Origin: Pseudomonadota bacterium
Lineage (GTDB): Bacteria > Pseudomonadota > Alphaproteobacteria > Rhizobiales > Phreatobacteraceae
Assembly: GCA_023416965.1 (NCBI GenBank)
Contig: JAEZGJ010000239.1
Coordinates: 1-20,812, forward strand
Length of the DNA: 20,812 bases
Direction of reading: 5' to 3'
Shown here: piece by piece, positions 15,581 to 20,812 of the stretch
How the letters are laid out: every line of letters starts with the position of its first letter
How positions within the stretch are numbered: position 1 is the stretch's first letter
Made by a program: the position numbers and the translations under genes
The notes under the pieces: generated by a model
The model's input: the letters and a program-made list of their open reading frames with translations, nothing else
Databases searched by the model: none
What the model was told of the DNA's origin: nothing

Positions 15581-17512
15581 ATGTCCAGAACCGAAGCGCG
15601 CATCGACGACGCCGACGACAAGCCCGTCGTGGTGTCGGAGGAGGAATTCGCCGGCCTGAAGCGCACACTCGCCGGCATCGAGCGGCACCTGTTCGTCATC
15701 GCCGCCGCCGGGTTCACGCTCTACCACATCGTGGTGCTGAACCTCTTTCCGCAGGAGGCGCTGCTCTTCCGTGCCACCCACGTGGCCTGGGCGGCGGTGC
15801 TGGGCTTCGCGCTCTACCGGCCCTTCGCGGCGGCGCGGGCCGACCGCGTGCCCTGGTACGACTGGGTGCTGATCGTCCTGTCGGTCCTGTGCTGCGCCTA
15901 TATCTACTGGGAGCTCGACGGACTCCTCTTCCGCGCCGGCGCCATCCCTGATCCGCTCGACGTCTGGGTCGGCCTCATCGGAACGCTGATCGTGCTGGAA
16001 TTCTCCCGCCGCACCGCCGGCCTCGCCCTGCCGATCATCGCCGGGCTGTTCATTCTCTACGTCTTCGTCGGCCCCTGGCTGCCCGGCGTGCTCAACCACC
16101 GCGGATTCGAATGGGGGCGGTTCTTCGCCTATATCTATTCCGACCTCGGCATTTTCGGCACGACCACGGAGGCATCCTCCAACTTCATCGTGCTCTTCGT
16201 CGCCTTCGGCGCCTTCCTGCAGGTCTCGAAGGTGGGCGACTATTTCAACGACCTCGCCCTCTCGCTCTTCGGGCATCTGCGCGGCGGCCCGGCCAAGGCC
16301 ACCATCGCCTCGGGCGTGCTCTTCGGTTCCATCTCCGGCTCCTCGGTCGCCAATGTCGCGGCGTCGGGCGCCATCACCATCCCGATGATGCGGCGGGTCG
16401 GCTATGACCGGGCCACGGCGGGCGCGGTGGAGGCGACCTCCTCGACCGGCGGCCAGATCACCCCGCCCATCCTTGGCGCCGGCGCCTTCCTGATGGCCGA
16501 GATCACCGGCATTCCCTATTCCGAGATCGCCTTCTCGGCGATCATCCCCTGCATTCTCTTCTATGTCGCCTGCTACACCCACGTGGAGCTCCATGCGCGG
16601 CTGCACAGCCTGAATGGCCTGCCGCGCAGCGAACTGCCGCCGCTCCTGGCATTGCTGAAGAAGGCCTATCTCTTCGCGCCCCTCGTCATCATGGTCTGGC
16701 TGCTGATGTCGGGCTATTCGGCCTTCCGCGCCGGCTCGCTCGCCATCGTCTCGGCCATCGTGGTGAGCTGGCTCGACCGGCAGAACGCCATGGGGCCGAA
16801 ACGCTCGCTCGAGGCCCTCAACATGGCGGCGCGGGATTCGCTCCAGCTCATCTCGGTCTGCGCCGCCGCCGGCATCATCGTCGGCGTCATCGCGCTCACC
16901 GGCATCGGCGGCCGCTTCGCCCAGCTCCTCCTCCAGCTCGCCGGCGAGAACGTGCTGCTCGCCATGCTCTTCACCATGGTGGTGGCGCTCATCCTGGGTA
17001 TGGGCATGCCCACCACCGCCGCCTATGCGATCGGCGCGGCGGTCCTCGCACCGGGGCTGCAGCGACTCGGCGTCGCCCCGCTCGTCGCCCACATGTTCAT
17101 CTTCTACTTCGCCGTCGTCTCAGCCATCACGCCGCCCATCGCGCTGGCATCCTTCGCGGCGGCCGCCATTGCCCGGGCTGACCCGTGGAAGACCGCCTTC
17201 ATCTCCGTGAAGATGGGCCTCGCGGTCTTCATCGTGCCCTTCATGTTCTTCTACTCGCCGCTCCTGCTCGGCCAGGGCACGCTCGTGCAGATCCTGCCCG
17301 TCCTCGCCACGGCGCTGATCGGCGTGATCCTGCTGGCCTGCGCCACCGAGGGCTGGTTCGGCCGCCCCATCGGCTGGCCGCTGCGGGCGCCGCTTCTGGT
17401 GGCGGCGATCATGCTCATTGTGCCGGAGGGCGTCACCGACCTGATCGGTCTCGCCATCGCGGCCGCGACCTTCCTCTTCGCCAGGATGACCCGCGGCGTC
17501 GCGCCGGCCTGA
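15581..17512 (+). CDS. TRAP transporter fused permease subunit (4TM/12TM, TAXI-associated)
   Basis: Integral membrane permease of 643 residues that uses an ion gradient to import the solute held by the TAXI protein. The small (DctQ-like) part is fused to the large (DctM-like) part, as usual for TAXI systems. Helices begin at about residue 37 and continue nearly to the C-terminus. Conserved DctM motifs are GSISGSSVANVAASGAITIP (249-268), SSTGGQITPPILGAGAF (about 287-303) and, further on, GMGMPTTAAYAIGA and SAITPPIALASFAAAAIA. The start is set at the ATG at 15581 (GGGGGAA upstream); an in-frame ATG at 15560 would add seven residues. The frame stays open far upstream through the binding-protein gene, but that part is not coding. 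A perfect palindrome follows the stop. Confidence 0.94.
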   Translation: MSRTEARIDDADDKPVVVSEEEFAGLKRTLAGIERHLFVIAAAGFTLYHIVVLNLFPQEALLFRATHVAWAAVLGFALYRPFAAARADRVPWYDWVLIVLSVLCCAYIYWELDGLLFRAGAIPDPLDVWVGLIGTLIVLEFSRRTAGLALPIIAGLFILYVFVGPWLPGVLNHRGFEWGRFFAYIYSDLGIFGTTTEASSNFIVLFVAFGAFLQVSKVGDYFNDLALSLFGHLRGGPAKATIASGVLFGSISGSSVANVAASGAITIPMMRRVGYDRATAGAVEATSSTGGQITPPILGAGAFLMAEITGIPYSEIAFSAIIPCILFYVACYTHVELHARLHSLNGLPRSELPPLLALLKKAYLFAPLVIMVWLLMSGYSAFRAGSLAIVSAIVVSWLDRQNAMGPKRSLEALNMAARDSLQLISVCAAAGIIVGVIALTGIGGRFAQLLLQLAGENVLLAMLFTMVVALILGMGMPTTAAYAIGAAVLAPGLQRLGVAPLVAHMFIFYFAVVSAITPPIALASFAAAAIARADPWKTAFISVKMGLAVFIVPFMFFYSPLLLGQGTLVQILPVLATALIGVILLACATEGWFGRPIGWPLRAPLLVAAIMLIVPEGVTDLIGLAIAAATFLFARMTRGVAPA

Positions 17513-17528
17513 CGGCAAGAGCGCGGAG

Positions 17529-17556
17529 ATCCGGCGGTGGCGCGCCACCGCCGGAT
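17529..17556 (+). terminator. 28-bp perfect palindrome after the TRAP operon
   Basis: The arms ATCCGGCGGTGGCG and CGCCACCGCCGGAT are perfectly complementary with no spacer, so the RNA would fold with about 12 bp and a 4-nt loop. It begins 16 nt past the permease stop. No T-run follows on the plus strand. It is most likely the terminator of the transporter operon and isolates the sigma-factor operon. Confidence 0.7.
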
Positions 17557-17595
17557 AGGGCAGGCTCGGCCTCGCCGTCGATTGTGAGACGGCGC

Positions 17596-17623
17596 TGTAA
17601 CACCTGCCCATCCCCCTGCGTAT
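17596..17623 (+). promoter_or_regulatory. Putative ECF-type autoregulated promoter of the sigma factor operon
   Basis: TGTAAC (17596-17601) and CGTAT (17619-17623) are separated by 17 nt. ECF promoters usually have an AAC-containing -35 and a CGT-like -10, and the Caulobacter SigF sites are of GTAAC type as I recall. It would start transcription just before the sigma gene, so the factor probably controls its own gene. Confidence 0.55.
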
Positions 17624-17641
17624 CGATCCCATAGGCCGCCG

Positions 17642-18190
17642 TTGGAAGACCGGAACGACGACTGGAATGCCTGGATGCGGGCGGGGCTCGCCGGCGACGA
17701 GGGCGCCTATGCGCGCCTGCTGCGCGAGCTGACGCCCTTCCTGCGCACCCTCGCCCGCTCCGGCCTCGCCCGGGCCGGGCGCTCGACCGCCGAAGCGGAG
17801 GACATCGTGCAGGACGTGCTCATCGCGATCCACACCCGCCGCGGCAGCTGGATCCCCAGCGAGCCGCTCGTGCCGTGGGTTCGCGCCATCCTGAAGCACA
17901 AGCTGATCGACTTCCTGCGCCGCCGCGGCACGGCGGGCCATGTCGACATCGACAGCCTCGCGGAGGTCATTGCGACCCCGACCGAGGAGCCGGCCATCGC
18001 CACGCGCGACGTGGTCAAGCTCGCCGAGAACCTGCCAGCCGGGCAGAAGGCGGTGATCCGCGCCATGTTCGTCGACGGGCACAATACGCAGGAGACCGCC
18101 TCCGCCCTCGCCATGAGCGAGGGCGCCGTCCGCGTCTCCCTTCACCGGGGCCTCGCCGGCCTCGCAAAGATGCTCCGCGGGAGCATATGA
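17642..18190 (+). CDS. ECF-family RNA polymerase sigma factor (SigF/NrsF-associated type)
   Basis: Alternative sigma factor of 182 residues with only regions 2 and 4, as usual for ECF sigma factors. Region 2 is at about 21-96 (AEDIVQDVLIAIHTRRGSW, PWVRAILKHKLIDFLRRRG) and region 4 at about 125-178 (LPAGQKAVIRAMFVDG, then TQETASALAMSEGAVRVSLH). The start used is a TTG at 17642, because residues such as DDWNAWMRAGLAGDEGAYAR are typical of the family's N-terminus. The next in-frame ATG (17675) would cut into this block. The TTG start has a poor ribosome site, and the predicted transcript leader is very short. It overlaps the start region of the anti-sigma gene. In Caulobacter the related SigF responds to chromate and cadmium. 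Confidence 0.93.
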   Translation: MEDRNDDWNAWMRAGLAGDEGAYARLLRELTPFLRTLARSGLARAGRSTAEAEDIVQDVLIAIHTRRGSWIPSEPLVPWVRAILKHKLIDFLRRRGTAGHVDIDSLAEVIATPTEEPAIATRDVVKLAENLPAGQKAVIRAMFVDGHNTQETASALAMSEGAVRVSLHRGLAGLAKMLRGSI

Positions 18191-18195
18191 GAGCC

Positions 18196-18828
18196 ATGAA
18201 GACCGAAGACCTGATCACCGCCCTCTCCCGCGACGCCCGGCGCACCGGCCCGTCCGTGCACGGCCGCCTCGCCCTCGCGCTCGGCCTCGGGGCCGTGGCG
18301 GCCTTCGCGCTGCTGACGGCGATCCTGGGGATCCGCCCCGACATCCTCGCCGCCAGCCGCTCCATGCTCTTCGACCTGAAGATGCTGCTCGTCGCGACCC
18401 TCGCCATCGCCGCGATCGCCCTCGTCAGGGCCGCCGCCCGTCCCGAGGCCGCTCTGCCGAAGGCGGTGCTGATCGTCCCGGTTCTCCTGGTCCTCTTCGG
18501 CATCGGCCACGAGGTCGCGACCCAGCTTCCCTCCGCCCTGCCCGCCCGGCTCGTGGGGAAGAACTGGGGCGTCTGCCTTATCGCCATTCCGCTGCTCGGC
18601 GCCCTGCCGCTCGCGGCCATCCTGACAGCCATGACGGCCGCGGCCCCGCGCGACGCCACGCTCGCCGGCGCCTTGTCGGGCCTTGCTGCGGGCGCCATTG
18701 CGGCGACCTTCTACGGACTTCACTGCACCGACGATTCGCCGCTCTTCGTCGTCACCTGGTATTCCCTCGCCATCGGCATGCTGGCCGCCGCCGGCGCCGC
18801 CATCGGCCGGCGCGTCCTCGCCTGGTAG
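18196..18828 (+). CDS. nrsF: NrsF-like (DUF1109) membrane anti-sigma factor
   Basis: Membrane protein of 210 residues with about six transmembrane segments, which should hold the adjacent ECF sigma factor inactive. It begins MKTEDLITALSRDARRTG, the cytoplasmic N-terminal segment typical of DUF1109, followed by hydrophobic segments from about residue 24 to the end. Two cysteines, Cys127 (NWGVCLIAIP) and Cys177 (YGLHCTDDSP), match in spacing the two conserved cysteines that Caulobacter NrsF needs to sense heavy metals. An ATG at 18187 overlaps the sigma-factor stop as ATGA and would add three residues; 18196 was chosen because the family starts with MKT-DLI. It ends only 7 bp from the convergent gene. 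The symbol is by homology. Confidence 0.9.
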   Translation: MKTEDLITALSRDARRTGPSVHGRLALALGLGAVAAFALLTAILGIRPDILAASRSMLFDLKMLLVATLAIAAIALVRAAARPEAALPKAVLIVPVLLVLFGIGHEVATQLPSALPARLVGKNWGVCLIAIPLLGALPLAAILTAMTAAAPRDATLAGALSGLAAGAIAATFYGLHCTDDSPLFVVTWYSLAIGMLAAAGAAIGRRVLAW

Positions 18829-18835
18829 GGTCTCC

Positions 18836-19660
18836 TCAGGCGGCGGCGAGACCCGCCGCCGCGACACCCTCGCGCCAGGCCAGCAGCGCGGCGCGCTCCT
18901 CCGCCGTGAAGCCGACGAGCGAGAGCGGCATGTCGAGCAGCATGACCTGGTCGCCCGCCGCGTCGGTCACGGCGAGCGCCGTCCGCGCCTCTCCGTCGAG
19001 GATGAAGGGGAAGGTGCCGACCGGCAGCGCCTGCGAGAAGGATGGCGGCATGGCCGGACCTGCCCGGCGCTGCTGAAAGCCCCAGGTCCAGGTCGTCTTG
19101 TCCTGGCTCTCGACGCCCCTCAGATCGACGAGGACGGGGCGCAGCAGTCGCCCCGACAGGCTGCGGAATCGGGCGTTCGGGTCAGGCCGGCCACGCAGGG
19201 CCTGGCGGAGAAGGACGAGGCCTCCGCCGCCGAACAGGACGATGAACAGGCCGGCCGTGGCCAGGCGGTTCCAGTACATGTCGAGCGCGATGTCGCTGGA
19301 GACGCGCGTCGGATCGCCCTTCTGCTGCACCAGCCGCACCGAGCGCTGGCCGACATGGAACTCGAAGAAGCCGATATGGCTCTCCTCGCGTACGACGCCC
19401 TGCGGCCCACGTCGTTCGTAGGTGATGTCGCAGAAGTGCAGGACGAGCTTGCCCTTGCAGCGGCCGCCGACGAATCGTGCCTGGGTGGCCGGCTCCGCAT
19501 TGCCGACGAGAGGCCAGTCGGCGACGAGGCCGGGCACCGCCAGCCAGCCGATGCCGCCGGCGAGGACCATGGCGCCGAGGAACAGGAGAAAGGCCGAGAG
19601 GCGGCTCTGCGGCTTGGGAAGCCTGACCTCGAGGGGCCGGTTCGGAAAGGGCGGGTTCAT
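18836..19660 (-). CDS. Uncharacterised membrane protein with two TM segments and a two-cysteine loop
   Basis: A 274-residue protein I do not recognise. Transmembrane segments are at about 21-43 (LSAFLLFLGAMVLAGGIGWL) and 132-153 (LATAGLFIVLFGGGGLVLL). Between them is a domain of about 88 residues, probably outside the cytoplasm, with Cys68 and Cys77 (GGRCKGKLVLHFCDITYE) eight residues apart, possibly forming a disulfide. A C-terminal domain of about 120 residues follows (FPFILDGEARTALAVTD, then MPLSLVGFTAEERAALLAWR). The start is the ATG at 19658-19660; a longer frame adds a Cys/Arg-rich piece unlike a real N-terminus. It is convergent with nrsF (7 bp apart) and divergent from polA. The function is unknown. 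Confidence 0.78.
   Translation of the reverse strand: MNPPFPNRPLEVRLPKPQSRLSAFLLFLGAMVLAGGIGWLAVPGLVADWPLVGNAEPATQARFVGGRCKGKLVLHFCDITYERRGPQGVVREESHIGFFEFHVGQRSVRLVQQKGDPTRVSSDIALDMYWNRLATAGLFIVLFGGGGLVLLRQALRGRPDPNARFRSLSGRLLRPVLVDLRGVESQDKTTWTWGFQQRRAGPAMPPSFSQALPVGTFPFILDGEARTALAVTDAAGDQVMLLDMPLSLVGFTAEERAALLAWREGVAAAGLAAA
18839..18860 (+). terminator. Hairpin just past nrsF, inside the end of the convergent gene
   Basis: GGCGGCGG and CCGCCGCC pair over 8 bp with a 6-nt loop, 10 nt after the nrsF stop. It lies in the last codons of the opposite gene and encodes its Ala-rich C-terminus. Because only 7 bp separate the genes, the transcription stop for nrsF may overlap that coding sequence. 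Confidence 0.45.
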
Positions 19661-19761
19661 GGGTCGCTCGCTCTGACGGGATCGGCGACATGAGCACCGC
19701 CCAACGTTGCAGCCATGTCCCACGGCGAGTCAGCAGCCGTTTCCGCCAGCGGTCGCGGGGC

Positions 19762-19790
19762 ATGACGCGGCCCGCGCCGCCGTCCATAAT
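19762..19790 (+). promoter_or_regulatory. Putative promoter of polA
   Basis: ATGACG (19762-19767) and CATAAT (19785-19790) with a 17-nt spacer are close to the main sigma-factor consensus. The polA ATG follows about 22 nt after the expected transcription start, with AGAGG as ribosome site. This lies in the 158-bp region between the divergent uncharacterised gene and polA. Confidence 0.55.
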
Positions 19791-19818
19791 GGCGCCTCAT
19801 CGCAGAGGCCCCGAATTC

Positions 19819-20812
19819 ATGCACACCGAGCACCACCGCCCCGTCGGCAAGGGCGACCGCGTCTTCCTCGTCGACGCGTCCTCCTTCGTCTTCCGCGCCT
19901 ATTTCCAGTCGATGAACCAGGACCGGAAATACAATGCGCGCTCGGACGGGCTGCCGACCGGAGCCGTGCGCCTGTTCTCGACCAAGATCCTGCAATTCGT
20001 CGAGGACGGGGCGCTGGGCGTGAAACCGACCCACCTCGCCATGATCCTCGACAAGAGCGAGAACTCCTTCCGCAAGGAGCTCTACCCGCTCTACAAGGCG
20101 CAGCGCCCGCCGCCGCCCGAGGACCTGGTGCCGCAGTTCCCGCTGATGCGCGAGGCCATCCGCGCCTTCGGCCTCCATGCCATCGAGCAGGACCGCTACG
20201 AGGCGGACGACCTCATCGCCACCTATTGCGACCAGGCCTGTTCGCGCGGTGCCGACGTGCTGATCATCTCCGCCGACAAGGACCTGATGCAGCTCGTGCG
20301 TCCCTGCGTCGCCTTCTACGACCCTGAGAGCGGCATCAAGGGCAAGCCCGGCTACCGCCCCGAGCGCCTGCTCACCCACGGCGATCGCTTCGAGCGCTGG
20401 AACGTGCCGCCGGACAAGATCGGCGACGTCACCGAGTACTGGGAGGGCATGCCGCCCGACAAGATCGTCGACATCCAGTCGCTGGAGGGCGACACTTCCG
20501 ACAACGTGCCCGGCGCCCCCGGCATCGGTCGCAAGACCGCCGCCCAGCTCATCGCCGAGTATGGCGACCTCGACACGCTTCTCGCCCGCGCCGGCGAGAT
20601 CAAGCAGCCGAAGCGCCGCGAGACGCTGACCAACCCGGAGGTCATCGAGAAGGTGCGGATCTCCCGGCAGCTCGTCCAGCTCGTCCGCAATGTCGAGGTC
20701 GAGGTGCCGCTCGACGAGACCGGCCTGGTGAAGCCCGACGGCCGCCGGCTCATCGCCTTCTTCAAGGCGCTGGAGTTCAGCACCATCACCAAGAAGGTCG
20801 GCGAGCTCTACG
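19819..20812 (+). CDS. polA: DNA polymerase I, N-terminal 5' nuclease part (cut by window edge)
   Basis: DNA polymerase I removes RNA primers and fills gaps in replication and repair. Only the first 331 codons are present and the frame is open at the right edge. The 5'-3' exonuclease (flap nuclease) domain is visible: DRVFLVDASSFVFRAYF with Asp19, ILDKSENSFRKELYP with Asp78, EADDLIATYC with Glu128, Asp130 and Asp131, ISADKDLMQL with Asp153 and Asp155, and GDTSDNVPGAPGIGRKTA with Asp225 and Asp228, so the metal-binding acidic residues are present. The region from about 175 to 220 is longer than in E. coli and contains two similar pieces, VPPDKIGDV and MPPDKIVDI. The ATG at 19819 follows a usable AGAGG site. 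The 3'-5' exonuclease and polymerase domains lie outside. Confidence 0.97.
   Translation, partial: MHTEHHRPVGKGDRVFLVDASSFVFRAYFQSMNQDRKYNARSDGLPTGAVRLFSTKILQFVEDGALGVKPTHLAMILDKSENSFRKELYPLYKAQRPPPPEDLVPQFPLMREAIRAFGLHAIEQDRYEADDLIATYCDQACSRGADVLIISADKDLMQLVRPCVAFYDPESGIKGKPGYRPERLLTHGDRFERWNVPPDKIGDVTEYWEGMPPDKIVDIQSLEGDTSDNVPGAPGIGRKTAAQLIAEYGDLDTLLARAGEIKQPKRRETLTNPEVIEKVRISRQLVQLVRNVEVEVPLDETGLVKPDGRRLIAFFKALEFSTITKKVGELY

Noticed and set aside
15395..17092. A 565-codon minus-strand frame opposite the TRAP permease
   Set aside because: Asp/Glu/Gly/Arg-rich antisense shadow of hydrophobic codons, without motifs.
14174..17512. A single 1112-residue protein joining the binding-protein region and the permease
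   Set aside because: The first 450 or so codons are the wrong frame of the TAXI gene; the real permease starts at 15581 or 15560.

Overview
The window is GC-rich, densely coded DNA from what is most likely an alphaproteobacterium, probably of the order Hyphomicrobiales (Rhizobiales). The reasons are an F1-only ATP synthase operon in the order atpH-atpA-atpG-atpD with no F0 genes beside it, an ECF sigma factor paired with an NrsF-type (DUF1109) anti-sigma factor, TAXI-type TRAP transport, and the character of the proteins. The genus cannot be fixed from the sequence alone. No rRNA, tRNA, CRISPR array, insertion sequence or prophage was seen.

Layout. (1) Positions 1-3990, minus strand: the F1 ATP synthase operon, read right to left as atpH, atpA, a small PH-domain membrane protein, atpG and atpD, which runs off the left edge. 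The PH-domain gene sits inside the operon and is joined to atpG by a 1-nt stop/start overlap. (2) 4324-11456, minus strand: a fatty-acid beta-oxidation cluster. A MerR-family regulator comes first, followed by two different acyl-CoA dehydrogenases, a thiolase and a fused enoyl-CoA hydratase/3-hydroxyacyl-CoA dehydrogenase, which together cover one full beta-oxidation cycle. A perfect 16-bp palindrome lies between the -35 and -10 elements of the putative merR promoter and is the likely operator. GC-rich hairpins occur at three junctions inside the cluster and after its last gene. (3) 11780-13955: a LysR regulator divergent from a two-gene operon, a SnoaL-like small protein and a short-chain dehydrogenase that overlap by ATGA. 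Its pathway is unknown. (4) 13956-14453: about 500 bp with no convincing gene, holding a 10+10 bp inverted repeat and a promoter with a small inverted repeat in its spacer. (5) 14454-17512, plus strand: a TAXI-TRAP transporter, with a periplasmic binding protein carrying a twin-arginine-like signal and a fused membrane permease. A strong hairpin separates the two genes and another follows the permease. (6) 17642-18828, plus strand: the ECF sigma factor and its NrsF-like membrane anti-sigma factor, with a plausible self-regulated promoter. (7) 18836-19660, minus strand: an unrecognised membrane protein with two TM segments and two close cysteines. (8) 19819 to the right edge: the 5' part of polA, DNA polymerase I.

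Most of the window is conserved housekeeping or catabolic content. I did not find clear evidence for a wholly new biological system. The best leads are the PH-domain gene embedded in the ATP synthase operon, the ECF/NrsF module whose targets are not next to it, the LysR/SnoaL/SDR module of unknown substrate, the two-cysteine membrane protein, and the regulatory inverted repeats. Operators, promoters and terminators were found by eye and are predictions.
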